In this document: one piece after another, positions 1 through 13,241 of the stretch
Position numbering within the stretch: position 1 is the stretch's first letter
How the letters are laid out: each line of letters starts with the position of its first letter
NCBI GenBank assembly: GCA_014058105.1
Contig: JACGCM010001462.1
Span: forward strand, 496,001-560,000
Length of the DNA stretch: 64,000 nt
Direction: 5' to 3'
Source of the DNA: Kingdonia uniflora
Taxonomy: Eukaryota > Streptophyta > Magnoliopsida > Ranunculales > Circaeasteraceae
The notes under the pieces: generated by a model
Database searches by the model: none
Seen by the model: the letters and a program-made list of their open reading frames with translations, nothing else
Told to the model about the DNA's origin: nothing
Position numbers and translations under genes: made by a program

Positions 1-2094
1 TAAATTTATTTTATAATATAGCATTCATTTACTTCACGGTGAAAAAATTCTATGACTTTGCTCGAGTTCATTATTTTCTAGACCAAAAGTTGAATTTACT
101 TTGATCTCCCTTTCATGATTGTTAGCTGAATATTCTTGCTCATTCTCATTCATCATGGTCATTAACTGACTTATTGAGTCTCTAACCTAGAGGTAGATTG
201 AGTCGTATAAGTTTGATTCAACGATGTTTGTTGCCGGAATTGCATCATTTGTTGCTAAAATTGCAATGCTTGTTTTTAACTTTCTATTGATTGTTGCATG
301 AAAAAAGAAATGATATCTTTGAAAGATGGTGACCACGTGGGAACTATTTGAATGATTGGAAGGATTGATGGGTCTACATATAGGAATGAGGCTGAAAAGG
401 TTCCACACATTTTGAGTTTTGGTGGTGCTCAGATTAAAAATGATTTTGAGGATATTGCAGGATGTTAAAATGTGAGCCGTATGAATTCTAATGTTCTTGC
501 ATGTATGATATTTTACAATTAAATTAACACCCAATAAAAAACCTAAACCTCTAGAAGAAATAATAAGGTCTCCCCTATATTCTTCTATATTCACAAAGAG
601 TAGAATCGTCAAAGGCTTTGGTTCTTACACTCCCCTGCTTCACTGCACTAGTATTAGCTTAAAGTAGATGTTCGGTCCTCACGCCCGATAGAGTCACCTT
701 ATCGTACACTAGAACTCAAAACGGTGACATCGCAAACTTATAACCTACATTTCGCGGCGCTAGGCTGGGGCCGTATCCTAAAAACTCGTGTTTATACAGC
801 GGTCCAGTACACCTATTCGTTCGGTGATAAAATCCTATAGGAATCTTGCTGGTTTATTTTATTATTAGTTATTTTCAGGTCTTGGTTATTCAATTTCTGT
901 GTGATACTTATTTCTTCGTATCCCTAATGGGTGGTCCTACTTATTAGAGAGCTTTTTGGGTGATGAAATCCCACAAGTCTCTAATAAATTTTGCCTGTAC
1001 TAATGTTGGAATAAAAAGGAATTTGAACATGTCAATAGGTCAATCTAACTACAGAAAATATTTTATTTAAGCAGCATATATTTGTACAGTACCCATGACT
1101 TTATGTTCCTAGTGTCGGGGTAGAGCGGATATGAACCCCTTCTAGATGTCAAGTTTAAAGAAATACCAACCTACGGAAAGTGTTTCCCGGTGAAGCTGTG
1201 GCCGCTCGTCCCTTAGGGGGTGCAAGAAGGAAATGCCACTTCACTAAGGGGGGATAAGAAGGATTAGATAGAAGCTTTCCAATGTAATTTGTAAATTTCT
1301 CATAATCTCTAAGTAGAAACATTGTGACTATCCTACAAAAAAGGGATAAATGATTAGTGAACTTACGATAACAAAAAAGAAATATTAATCCAATTTCCAA
1401 GTTTATTGCAGTCTATGATGTCATGATTTTAAAATGCATATATCGTTAAGCTCGGTTGAAAGAGAGCATTAAATAATATTCATTTGGAAGATAATTCAGA
1501 AAGAAAAAACATTTAAGAAGGTAGTTTTCTAGAATTTAGCTTCCCTGTCGCTCAAAAGAAGTGATTAATGAACAGAGGCATCCTTTACTGAAACTGTTTT
1601 TATTGTTATTTCAATAGGCTGTAACTATCAGATGACTGAACAAAAAAAAATGATCTATAACAATTCGAAAAGGGTTTTAAATTATCTAAAACTTTCATAG
1701 CAAACGTATTTCCCAATTATGAAGTATATATGATCAAATATTATGAAACATTCAGGAACATACATTAATAGCATTATCGGCCCACTATACTACAACTTAC
1801 TATACAAGAAACAAGGAATTTAGAAATCATTGGCAAGATTTGGGAAAAAGTTATTAAGTTAACTTACTATTTCACCAACACCAATTATTTTAAACAATTA
1901 GAAGTAAAAATTCAAACTAACCTTGATAGCACACCAATTAGCAAAATTAGAAAACCCATATAACTACTGTAGCACCAAAAATCCAAAACAAAAACTCTAT
2001 TTTTTTATGCTTATGTTACAAAAGGAAGAAAAAGAAGACGAAAAAAAAAATAACAAAGAAAATTTGGTATTATAAATAATAGTTTTCAACGATG
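1..2094 (-). mobile_element. Athila-like Ty3/gypsy internal region, degenerate gag
   Basis: This lies just inside the minus-strand LTR at 2117-3335 and its primer site, so it should hold the leader and gag. Reading the minus strand at about 330-190 gives a Q-rich stretch ending in RLETQ, and after one stop and a frame change ISQL and a polar tail. That resembles the C-terminal linker of Athila-type gag proteins (an LETQIGQLA-like motif). No open frame survives, and the rest of gag and pol would lie left of the window. The lineage call rests on this motif plus the primer site. The block 613-1420 does not read as gag and is listed separately. Confidence 0.55.
613..1420. other. Unassigned block inside the Athila-like internal region
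   Basis: No gag-like reading was found on either strand. Locally GC-richer pieces (around 690-790 and 1120-1250) differ from the AT-rich surroundings. A loose inverted repeat, TTATTAGAGAG against CTCTAATAA, lies at about 940-990. It could be leader sequence, an older insertion, or DNA of organellar origin. I cannot decide between these from the sequence. Confidence 0.3.
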
Positions 2095-2114
2095 CTTCCC
2101 CGGCAACGGCGCCA
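2095..2114 (-). promoter_or_regulatory. Primer-binding site, Asp tRNA type
   Basis: On the minus strand, two bases after the LTR end, the sequence reads TGGCGCCGTTGCCGGGG. This is the primer site typical of Athila/Diaspora-type gypsy elements, usually assigned to tRNA-Asp. It fixes the transcription direction as minus and marks 2117 as the inner edge of the 5' LTR. Confidence 0.8.
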
Positions 2115-2116
2115 TT

Positions 2117-3335
2117 TGATGAGAGAATTTTTGTGTCCTCTTAAAAAATACCCGCTCAAAGTACAGTTATTAAATTAGAGCACAGATGAGTGGGATCGAA
2201 TCCACAGGGATATTTGGAAAAACTAATACTTTCTAGGTCGAATAAGGTTTTATAAGAGATCGATTAAAAAGAAAGAAATAAAACAAACAATTAACAAAAG
2301 AATAGCTACAACTAGAATTTGTCCTAGCCAAAGCAATATAGTTATCATGCAATTTTACTAGGCCGATTATTCACATCAAAAATCATTGGTAAGGTATTTT
2401 TGATGTAAACGATAACCCTAGATCCATGGTTAGCCATCTAGGATTTGGTCATAATATGGTTGCCTAAATCCGATAAGTAGGAGAAATTCTTTTAACTATG
2501 GTTAAGCTTGGCCGAATCTCTTCTAACGAGTCCTCTTCGTTTTTGCCCTAAAATTTAGTTTAAAAGTTATAACATCAGATTTTGGCTAAATAGTCTAAAT
2601 CTACTTACGAGTTATGGTTAAGCCTTGAAGTCGATTTTAGCTATTTTAGAAGATTGTAAAAGAGAACTAATCCTAGAACTTAACTATTGCTACTTGGAGA
2701 AGGGATTATTTCTAGCCATAGATAGAAGGGATTAACCATCTATTATTCCCAAGTTCATTGCATGAACTAGTTAACTATTTACCAAAGAAAAGAAAAAAGA
2801 GAAGAGACAATTAAGACATTATTTCTTCTAAACTTGCTCCAATATGAGATGCCCAATTACAATGGGGGGAGGATTCCTTTTATAGGAAAAGGAACTTAAA
2901 TTTAGAAACTATACATTAAATAATATAAAAATATTTTCAAAATAATTTCTTTTAATATTGCAACCAACCACCTAAGATTCTTGCATATAATTCCCTTTAG
3001 TGATGTAGAGATCTTTATTCATGGAAACTCTTACATATATCTTCAATATAAAATATCTTCAAAGATCTTGGATGCAATATCTTCTTTAATCTTATTCTTC
3101 AAGAATATTTGTGTATATATTTCTGCAATCTTGAGACCAAATATATTGTGCCTTTGACTTTTTGTGCTATGAACTGTTGGGGGCACTTTTACTTGACTTG
3201 AAGAACTTGGTTTCTAATATCCATCTCTAATAGCTACAATCAAACAAACACGCATAAGTACCCAAAATTAAATATAATGGATGGCTAAAATACATGTTCG
3301 GGCATATTAAAAATATTATAATTACACATTCATCA
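2117..3335 (-). repeat. Athila-like LTR, complete
   Basis: A 1,219-bp long terminal repeat. On the minus strand it starts TGATGA and ends TCATCA, a perfect 6-bp terminal inverted repeat, and is followed by the primer site. It is therefore the 5' LTR of an element running left out of the window. The segment GATCGAATCCACAGGGA near 2196 is a phrase I associate with LTRs of this group. At 3336 the Tat-like RT begins directly, so the element appears to have inserted into that older element. The matching target duplication would be outside the window. Confidence 0.8.
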
Positions 3336-3774
3336 ATGATTTTTCTTTTTTAAGCTTTTGTAGAGCATATCATCAATGTATACTTTAATGGTTTTTTCCT
3401 AGTATTTCTTAAACATACTTGATACAAGCCTTTGATAGGTCGCTCCAGGTATTTTTGAGGCCAAATGGCATGACCTTTTAGTAATAGGGGACTATTTTAA
3501 TGATTAAGGTGGTATTTTCTTTATCTTCATCTAAGGGAGGTATCTGGTTGTATCTTGATGCAGTGTCCATCATAGAAAACAACTCATGTTTTGCTGCAGA
3601 ATCTAGAATTTGGAAGATTATGGGAAGAAGGAAACTATTTTTTGGCGTGTGTATGTTTAGATCCATAAAATCTACACAAACTCTAACTTTCCCATTCATC
3701 TTTCGAACTGCTACTATATCCGACATCCAATCCGGGTATTTGGCCTCTTAAATGAAACAAAATTTGATTAATTT
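3336..3774 (-). pseudogene. Tat-like Ty3/gypsy reverse transcriptase, second part
   Basis: The minus strand reads through RT motifs: VRVCVDFMDLN then SFLLP (about 3680-3630), then a decayed MPFGLKN near 3470, then LGK and the catalytic-type YIDDM near 3380. These belong to the RT palm of Tat/Ogre-type gypsy polyproteins. The upstream half of the same RT is at 6421-6660. Removing the solo LTR at 3775-6415 and one target copy restores a continuous frame apart from stops. At the 3336 end it is cut by the Athila-like LTR. Confidence 0.75.
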
Positions 3775-6415
3775 TGTAACGCCCCAAAATCCAATAATCA
3801 GAATAATGATTAAAAAATGGACAAACAGGGTGCGTAGGTCGGGGAATCCAACCGATTCTCCCCACAAACGACCGAGCCATAGACAAGTTCAGGCCCAGTC
3901 ATTCAAATTAGCATCAACAAAGCAAAAGAAGAATACAGCGGAAGCAAAAGATATAAAAATATCAAATTGAAAATATTAATACAAGATCTCAAATAATATA
4001 TACAGCGTCAAAAGCTAAGATCGTACAAGTGATACTACAACAAGAACAGCATCTGCAACAGCCAACCAGGCTCCAACACATCTAAAATCCTCAGTAAAAC
4101 CTGTAACAAACCTGCCACTGAAAGGGGGATGCAAGAGTGGGCAAAACCACAACTCACTAAATTTCCCAACAGAGTTAAATAGCCTACTAATGTAACAGGT
4201 ACAGGGAAAGTGGAGAGATGAATGAGATAAGGATGCTAACGGTGGAGTAATATATAAGTGCAGAATAAAGCGAAAAGGATAAGGGGGAGCAACAATGAAG
4301 TACTGCGATGATATGATATGATGAATTAGGATAATCCCATAATTATCCCAAATGATAGATGATATGATATGATGAACTATAATCCTAATGTGGATGCTTA
4401 ATGATGAGATGATGTCAATGAACTAAACCCTATATAAATATGTATTGGGCCGATAAGCCACTAATGCACAATACAACCTTAAAGAGATCTCAGTTGGATA
4501 CAATGGGTATGATTGGGTTACCAGCTCGACCACGCTGAAGGATTTACCTCACGGAGGATGAAGCCCAGTTCCTTAGGACTGTCTCATACCATCCTACACT
4601 CCCGGATGGGTAATAGATATGATAGTACCTGTCGCTAAAGACTTACCCTAGTATTTCAACCCGATGTAGAAATCCTAGGTCCAATCGAGGGTTAGCCGAT
4701 GTAGAGCTTTGTTATGTATCCGATCACGTTAAGGTAAAATAGAACAAAAACCACAGATGAAAATAGATCCCAAGGATCAAAACTGAATAGCCGCCAACAA
4801 GGCCAGTACACCTAGGATAACCACCTGTCAAAGAGGATGGTAAACAATCCTAACACAGATGCAAACAGTGACTCGGTCACACCATCTAAACGTAGATAAA
4901 ACAACAGCTTAACGGTCGCAATACCAAAACACCGATGAACAGTGACTAATTAACCAGTCAGAACATCAAAATACCTCAGTCTCTAAAAAACTGGAACCCA
5001 TAAATCAAAGACAATGACATGAAAATACCACGCAAGGGCACAACTCCTTAAAAGACAAAAGGGAACACACCTTACATGCCTAATAATAGGAAACAACAAC
5101 ACAGAGGAAATTCAACTGCCAACTTTACTAAACCACATGCACCTCAATGCCAAATGCATAAATCTAACTATTATAGGTTAAACTAGTAAAGAAATTTTGC
5201 AAAGAAGGGAAACTTGCCTGATTAAAGATAACCCACAAATCCGCAAATCGACAGGTTAACCCAACCTTAACCTTCAAGACCAACAACAATCACACCAACA
5301 CAAAAAATCCAACACCTGCAAGAGATCACAACTCCAAACCTTAACAAAACCCTCAATCACAAACCTTAAAATCACAAGGGTTCCACCAAGCCAGAAACGA
5401 ATCAACAACGAAGAAAAGGGATAGGGGAGTTACTAACCGGAGAAGTAGCGAGATCAATTCCTTGACGAATCGCATGCGAGGAGTAAGAGAGTGGAGAAGA
5501 ATTCCAATTGGAGAGTGAGTGTTGAGTGAGAGAGAGAATGGGAAAGGAATTGGTAATAAAACCCTAAAGATCCAACACTCCACTCGAGGCAATCCCATAG
5601 CCAAGAATCGCGAAGAAAGTCCCAACCTGGTCGTTCAAACACGCCTCTGTTCGAATTGAATATGTTTCTATTCGAATAAAACAAGACAGGAAGAAGTATA
5701 ATGGAACAGAAAGGAATCTATTCGAACATAAAAGATGTTGTTCGAATAGAGCTGGAATTGGTGGAAATCCACCAAGCATACATCTATTCGAACATAAGAT
5801 ATTTCTATTTGATCAGAAAGAAACAGGGAGGAATGTATTCGAACAGAAAGGTTGTTGTTCGAATAAAGTGAACCAGATAAGGATCTATTCAAATAGAAAG
5901 AGGTCTATTCAAATAGAAAGAGCAGAAACTGGATAAAAGATTCCTCAACGGAAAACTTCACGAAAAACTTTGAAAACCACGGATCCCACCCGGATCATAC
6001 ACTACCCAACCACCACCACCAATAACAACAACAACCACAACACACCTGCGATATGCCCCCCTCTACCAAACCAACCATGGGCACCCAAAGGCCATACCAA
6101 CCACAATAATAAATACGCCCACCACAGAGCCAACCATGGGCCCCACCAAGCCAGCCACAGGCTTCACCAAGCCAACCACGGGCACCACCAAGCCACCAAG
6201 CCAACCACAGGCTCCCTAAACTACAACACAACCTCCTCAGCCCAACGGCCACCGAAACACATGAATCATAACAACTACTGAAACCACAGTAAAAGAACAC
6301 AAGACCTAAGAAATTAAATTGTATGATGATGCATGATGTATTATAATGAAATGCGGAATGATAATAATGAATAATAATAATAAATAATAATAAACAAAAA
6401 ATCTGGGTCACTACA
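3775..6415 (-). repeat. Solo LTR of a Tekay-type chromovirus
   Basis: A 2,641-bp LTR in minus orientation, homologous along its length to the LTRs at 13259-16035, 22893-25439 and 57851-60345. On the plus strand it begins TGTAACGCCCC and ends GGGTCACTACA. Both flanks carry the same five bases, AATTT (3770-3774 and 6416-6420), and no internal sequence is attached. This is the signature of a full element reduced to a solo LTR by recombination between its LTRs. It splits the RT of a Tat-like element. Its U3 part (5640-5930) has a cluster of TTCGAA motifs. Confidence 0.92.
6115..6215. repeat. Short minisatellite in the solo LTR
   Basis: An imperfect tandem repeat of roughly 24 bp built on CCAACCATGGGC and CACCAAGCCA. 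It gives a long but meaningless H/N/P-rich reading frame on the plus strand and a W/G-rich one on the minus strand. The other LTR copies have only short versions of this tract. Confidence 0.6.
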
Positions 6416-6420
6416 AATTT

Positions 6421-8160
6421 ATAAATTTCTTTATTGAACTCATGTCTAAGATAAGGTGAGAGCCTCATTTGCTTTTGTTTGATTGTTATAGCTTTATCTC
6501 TGATACTTAATTTATGATAGGCCTTTGTTGGGTTAACTTCTGGCATTTCTTGGAAAATCTAAGCGAAGACATCTCTGTTAGATTGAAGGAATTTTATTAG
6601 AGCTTTTTTATCTTGTTGGATAAGCCTAAAATTAATGTATGTTCCCCTGCAATGCCCATCAATCTCAATATACCTTTTAGGCTCGACAGTTGAAGGCTGA
6701 TCTTCAGCGTAATTAGTATTTTAAAATTACTATGAAGTAAACCTCTCGGATGCGTCAAGAATAGTAAATACTGTATTTTAACAAGCTCAAGCGGGGTTTT
6801 AAGTTTCTTTTATCTCATAGATGCCTTCATTGTATTAAAAAAAATGTGCCTGATGGTATGTGGAAGGGATTGCTTGCATGTTGTGCAACCAGCAACACCC
6901 CATTATCCCTAAGAATTGGGATTTTATATTAATAACATATAATATGATGTCGAGTGCTGTTGGTCCGGCGGTGATTGGTAGGATTATTTTACCTACTCAT
7001 TTATCTTTGGATCCATTAAAGCCACTAATATCTATATCGCTTGGTATAACTTTGTCTGTTATCCCCATTTGCTCAATTGTACTCTAGAAAAGGATTTCGA
7101 TTCCGCTGCGCGTATCTATCATCATGGTATGCATGACAAAGTTCTTCATTTTGAGCATGATGGCCAGTACATTATAATATGAGAACTTGACATGACCTAT
7201 GTAGCAATTTTTTATTAAAATTTCATTTCACCAAAGTCTTGATTAAGGCAGGAGTTTAGCTTATTTCTTCTAAACCGTAAGGTTACAGCACTTCGTTAAT
7301 CTCTTTTCTTGAATCTAGTAGAATTATTGATCTAATGAATCTCTATCATGTGGTTAATGTAGAGGTGGTATAAGTATTTTTCCTCTAATTACTCTTCGAC
7401 TTGAATTATTTTGACCTAACTTCCATTTTTATATCCTTCTAGATCGATAATATATTCGTGCATTCTTCTGTATTTAAAAATATACTTAAGCAATCTCTCT
7501 ATGGTGTAGCACCGGTTAGTTTCATGATGCATTACTTTGTGGTGTATGCAATATAGTTTTCCTTCGATTGACTCTAAAGGTTAAGCCAGATGAAAGAATT
7601 TGTCTTTCGCTAGTTTATGGCAGATCGCTGAGATCTTGACATTCAACTTTGGAAGGATGGGTTTTGATAACAAGTTTAATTTTTTGATTTTCGAGTATCT
7701 GTTTTAGCTTGTTTCTTATCACCTTAGTCATCATTGTCACGTTCACTATCGCTATCTGTAGGAGGACCTTTCGCGGCGAGGATATTTTTAGTAGATTTAT
7801 GCCTTCAAGACATCGTCCTTTTCGGATCGATATACCAATTAACCTTCTCAGACATATCTTTCAAACTTAAGGGGGTTTTTCATGAAAAAATGCTCTTTTG
7901 CTTTAAAATCAATTTGTAGTGCATTGGTAAATATCGATACGTCTATTTTATGATATAGATTATCAACTTTTGTAGCAAGTTCGAGAAACTTCTTTGTAAA
8001 TACTTCGAGCTTCTCCCCTTGAGATTATTTGAAACAGATAAGAGTATACAAGTTCTCTTCTTTATCTTTGTTATGTACGCAAATCTTAACAAAGATTTTC
8101 TGTAACTGGCCGAATGTAAGGATGAAATTCTCAAGTAGAGAATAGAACCAGCTAAGTGGC
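6421..8160 (-). pseudogene. Tat-like Ty3/gypsy gag to RT, first part
   Basis: The minus strand from about 8120 to 7700 reads as a gag core (LEVFTKKFLELATKVDN, then FTNALQ), matching the 'load' region of plant gypsy gag. From 6660 to 6421 it reads the linker before RT (LIKFLQSNRDVFA, stop, IFQEMPEVNP) and the first RT residues up to the solo LTR. The stop after DVFA is a Trp to TAG change. The protease between them was not located with confidence. It continues at 3774-3336. Confidence 0.65.
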
Positions 8161-8299
8161 TCCCTTTAGAGACCTATGGCGAACAGTAGATAAAATATGT
8201 GGTTTAAGATTGAATACAATCCCAACTTATCTCAAAACTGTTGTACGTGTTTACTGGGATCTGTGCTTTTGTATTTACATATTTTTGAAGTATGGAATC

Positions 8300-11200
8300 C
8301 CGTTGGAACTTCCATATCTATCGAAGGAGACAGGAAGCGAACTAAATCATATTTAGATCGACCTCGAATGGGAAGTGACCTTCCAAAGCCATGCCTTCCA
8401 TGATTAACTACTAAGTTGAGCCGATATCTTCCCCACGCTTCAGAAACGCAAGTTCCTCAAAAATTCCCAATCCTTTTAGGCCATCGAGGGTAAGCCTTAC
8501 TACAAATACCATAAAGTCAGACATTATGATACAGAATGTTGTTATGCTTTACAGAGACTCATGGAGTATTTACTTAAAATGAAAGATAGTCGAATACATC
8601 GTTGATCTAGAGAGCTTCAAAAATGAAAGCTATAAACTTGATAATTAGGACATTAAGATCGAAGAAGAGACAAAAGAGAAATACTGTACCAACTTCATTT
8701 TAGTCACTTCATTGAGACACACAAAATAAATAGATCTGTCAAATTCAAAAGACACCGTCTCATCTAATATCACGATCAGTCTATGGTTGAAAATGAAGCT
8801 TGATTACTTCTAGAGTTTAGTAATAGGAGAACGGAGATCTCCTTTAAAGATTATGATATCAGCCAGGTCAAGTTCCCTTATCATGATACTATATTAGTTA
8901 TGTTGAAGAAGAGAAATATTGTAATACATATTGGGAGTGGTATTGAAGTACTTTCTTAAATTACAATCATTCAGATTGGCTTAATAGATCAAGTCGAGGC
9001 TAGTTATATTGATATACGTGGTTTTAATGGATCTAAAGAAGAATGAGTAGGAAAGAACGTAATTCCCATTACAGTAGGACCAATAACAATAGACATAACA
9101 TTTTATGTTGTGGATACAAAATCACGATATTTAGGAATCATGGGGTGATGATGGCTGCACAACATGAAGGTCATTCCTTCAACTTATCATTTGGCGTTGC
9201 GATTCGATGGGAATGGAGGGATATATAAAATTAAAGGCAGTCAGAAGTTAGGTCAAGATTGTGAAAATACCTTGATTATCATGATAGAACCTTCTGAGGA
9301 GTACGAAGCATATCAATTATAAAACACTAAACTCATAGAGAATAAATCATTAAACGTAGAAGTCATAAAGTACATAGAGATCAACAGAGAAAAGTGAGGG
9401 ACATATATTGGGACTCTCCTATCATTAATAGAACGTGACATACTTTTTCAATCATTAAAGAAAAATAATGATGTGTTCCCATGAACATTCTAAGAAATGT
9501 CAGGTGTTGATACCTATTTAGCTTGCCATAAACTCTGTTTAAAAGGCAAGGCTGTGGCGATTAAATAAAAATAGAGGAATTTAGCACCTATACTCCAAGA
9601 GGAAGTTAACAAGGAGATCGACAAACTTATTAAAGTCGGGTTCATTAAAAAGGCAAACTATCTTGACTGGATCTGAAATATTATTACAGTTCCAAAGCAA
9701 AATGGAAAGATCAATGTCTGTGTGGATTTCACAGACCTAAATGAACATACTCCAAAAGATAGTTTCCTTCTTCCTATAATCAATCATTAACTAGATTCCA
9801 CTGCTGGACATGAACTTATATCCATGATTGATACTATATCAGGATATAATCAAATACCACTCTTTCCTAGCTAAAAGGAGAGAAAATAACTTTCATCATA
9901 GAGTATGGATTATACTGTTGTAAAGTCATATAAGTTTCGGAATGAAAAATGTGGGAGCTATTTATCAAATATTGATGATCTAAATGTTTAAAGATCATCT
10001 CGGGAAAACAATGGAAGTCTACATCGATGATATGATGTGCAAAAGTCTTAGGAAAGAAAATCATCTCAAAGATCTGTACACAGCTTTTAAAATTCTTCGG
10101 TTATACATGGTGAACCTCAACTCTGATAAATGATAGTTCGGCATCTAATCAGGAAAGTTTCGATAAATTTGATCAACAAAAAAGCGATTGAAGCTTACCC
10201 TGATCGCATTCACGTTCTATTATCAATGCCGTCACCCAAAATGAAGAATGATATACAAAAGTTTGTGGGTAAAATTACAGCAATTAACTGATTTGTATCC
10301 AAATCATTAGATCGATATAGATGGTTATTTAACCTACTGTGTGAAGGGACACGAATTGGTAAGACTAAAAAAGATATAGAGGTCGAGTGGAATAACGAAT
10401 GCGAAGCAGCATTTCAGGATCGGGAAGAAGATGACACCAACTTGGTATAAGAACAACTCAAAGAAAAAATAGATTAGATTACAAAAAAGGGGTGGTGCCT
10501 TTTGACTGACAGATCCGCCGGATCAGCTAGCTCTGGAATCGGTATCAGTCACATCACATCCTCAAATGATATGATCAAAAAATCAATCTGACTCAATTTT
10601 GAGGCCACCAATAATGAAACAGGATACGAGGCATTGATCAATGGAATGGATATGGCACTAGAACTTGGAGTACATGAACTATCTATATAAACATATTTCT
10701 TGTTGATCATGAACCTTTACACAGAACAATATCAAAATGGAAAAATGGTGGATTATGCCACATTAGTAGCTGACAAAATGAGAAGATTCCAAAAGACCCT
10801 AATTGAATATTTACCTCGAGGGGAGAACAGACACGTAGATTTCCTTGCCTATCTTACCAAATTTCTTATAACAAAATTTTGATATTTAAGAATCGAAGTT
10901 GTATCTACCGCATGCATTACCGTCATCGGATCGAATGCCATTAACACTGGGGGCGATGAAAAGATGGAAGACGATAAAAGACGACATTTCCTAAAATATA
11001 TTGCACCAAAGAACAATTTTACTGGTGAACTCCCTGAAGATGTCAATGAAAGAGGAAGGCTGATAGATAACGCTAAGCAGTACACAGTAATTGACAATAT
11101 CATTTACAAAAGGTCCGTCACAGGTCCTTATCAAAAATATTTATCCGACAAAAAAGCTAACAACTTTTTGCGAGAATTACATAAAGGCATCTATGGATAA

Positions 11201-11374
11201 CATGCAGCAGGATGATCTTTAGCTAATTGCATTATAACTCGGGGAGTCTTTTGGCATAAAATAAGGGCACAGGCCATGGAATACATGATGAAATGTGATG
11301 CCTGTTAGCGACATGGACACAAAATTCGTGTTCCAGCTTTAAAACTTCACTCTAGCAAATTATATTGGCCTTTT
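8300..11374 (+). pseudogene. Tat-like Ty3/gypsy gag tail, RT, two RNase H domains, integrase start
   Basis: Domain order on the plus strand, across many frame changes and stops: gag C-terminus with a HYDTECCYALQRL motif (8500); linker and RT (9500-10100) with VCVDFTDLN, SFLLP and VYIDDM; then a second, archaeal-type RNase H (10500-10880) with FEATNNETGYEALI and LPRGENRHVDFLAYL; then an integrase N-terminus (10960-11350) with a H...C..C zinc-finger remnant (CDAC). The extra RNase H is characteristic of the Tat/Ogre clade. It is cut at about 11374 by Tekay sequence in the middle of the integrase. It faces away from the Tat copy at 6421-8160. Confidence 0.75.
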
Positions 11375-13211
11375 AAAAGATGGAACCTCGACCGAGACAG
11401 CTTAAGGTACACGATAGGAATTATCCTTCCCATGATCTCGAGTTGGCAGCAGTAGTTTATGCGCTGAAGATCTGGAGACGCTACTTATATGGGGAGAGGT
11501 TCAAGCTCTTTTCTGATCACAAGATTTTGTGGTATCTTATCTCTCAGAAGGAGCTGAACATGAGACAACGCAAGTGGATGGAATTTCTGAAGGACTACGA
11601 TGTAGATTGGTAGTATCATCCAGGGAAGGCGAACGTGGTGGCTGACGTCTTGAGCCATTTTCCAAGAGGATTACTTCCACGTCTGATGATTTGTGAGTGA
11701 ACGATGCTTAGCGACATTGCAGAGTTTAGGTTGATTGTGGATTCACAAACTACGGGTTGTCTTATTGCAAATCTGAGAGTTCAGCCGTCTTTGATTTCTC
11801 AAATTATATAGGTGCAGCAGCAGGACGACAGATTATAGTCTTGGGCTTTAGATGACACCAGACCTGATTGGACTGTTAGTTCAGATGGCAGCATTAGATA
11901 CAGGGGCAAATTATGCTTACCAGATTCCGTAGTACTAAAATGTGAGGTTTTGAGTGAGGCTCATGGTTTGAGATACTCTATTCATCTAGGCAGTACGAAG
12001 ATGTACCAAGACCTGAAGAGACATTTTTAGTGGGACAATATGAAGCGTGAGATAGCTGCATTTGTTTCTAAATGTCTAACTTGCCAGCAGGTGAAGGCCG
12101 AGTATCAGAAACCAGCAGGACGGCTTAAACCCTTACCTATTCCAAAGTAGAAATTGGAGAACGTCACGATAGACTTCATATCGGTTTTGCCGGGGACAAA
12201 GAAAAATACGATTCTATTTGTGTGATTGTAGACTGATTGACCAAATCGACACATTTCATTCCGGTTCGCACGACTATGACAACTGATGAGATGAGCAGGA
12301 TATATGTGAGGGAGATTGTTCATTTACACGGGGTTCCAGTGTCCATTATGTCAGATAGAGATGCCAGATTTACCAGCAAATTTTGGCAGAGCTTTCAGCA
12401 AGCTATGGATACAATACTAGATTTTAGTACAGCATTTCACCCTCAGACCGATGGTTAGAAAGAGCGAGTTAACCAGATTCTTGAGGATATGCTTCAAGCT
12501 TGTGTTTTGGACTTCAAGGGAAGCTGGGATGAGTATTTATATTGGGCGGAGTTCGCGTACAACAACAGTTTTCAGTTGACCATCGGGATGACACCCTACG
12601 AGGCTTTATATGGTAGACCATGCAGATAACCTTTAAGTTGGGCAGAGGTTGGTGAGCAGAGCTTACTAGGACCAGACTTGGTTCGAGAGACTACTGAGGC
12701 AGTTACTACCATCAGGGATCGGCTACGTACTAAACAGAGCCGACAGAAGAGTAATACCGACATCCGCAGGTGACCGCTAGAGTTTCGGATCGGGGATCAT
12801 GTTTTGCTGAAGGTTTCACCGATGAGGGGCGTGATGCATTTCAGCAAGAAGAGGAAGCTAGCTCCGAGATATATTGGCCCGTTAGAGATTCTGGACAGAG
12901 TTGGAGAGTTAGCATACCGTTTGGTGTTGCCGCTGCAGCTGAGCAGAGTTCACAACATCTTCCATGTTTTTTTGTTGAGGAAGTATGAGCGGGACCCTAC
13001 TCACGTGATTAACTGGGAACCGATAGAGGTACGGGACGATGCTTCTTATCTTGAGCATCCGGAGTGTATTTTGGATCTTCAGGAAAAGGTTCTTCGCCAC
13101 AAGGTTATTCCGTTTATGAAAGTCCAGTGGAGTCACCATGGTCCAGAGGAGGCTACCTGGGAGTTAGAGGCTGATGTGAGGAGGCACTATCAACTTTTAT
13201 TCTCAGAATGA
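11375..13211 (+). pseudogene. Tekay chromovirus A: RNase H, integrase, chromodomain
   Basis: The copy starts abruptly in RNase H ([20 protein letters not shown]). The integrase zinc finger is near 12000-12100 (CLTCQQ), the catalytic core has DFIS, SDRDARFTSKFW and the final acidic site near 12465, then GPLEILDRVGELAYR. The chromodomain at 13060-13210 (VQWSHHGPEEATWE) defines a chromovirus. In-frame stops include 11611 (Gln to TAG), 12235 (Arg to TGA) and 12457 (Gln to TAG), so it cannot make a full polyprotein. Gag, protease and RT are missing upstream. It runs directly into a polypurine tract and LTR. Confidence 0.88.
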
Positions 13212-13241
13212 GGTATGCGTTTAATTTCAGGGGCAATTTTT

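Noticed and set aside
5970..6281. Open frames in the solo LTR giving H/N/P-rich or W/G-rich proteins
   Set aside because: They are translations of a minisatellite and microsatellite within the LTR; no homologous frame is kept in the other three LTRs.
6411..6424. CACTACAAATT as a CACTA end
   Set aside because: It is the Tekay LTR border (GGTCACTACA) next to the AATTT target duplication; no CACTA subterminal repeats follow.
3340..12800. Endogenous pararetrovirus (caulimovirid) as source of the RT fragments
   Set aside because: The fragments are linked to integrase, a chromodomain or a second RNase H, and to LTRs and tRNA primer sites of known Ty3/gypsy clades; no movement protein or coat protein was seen.
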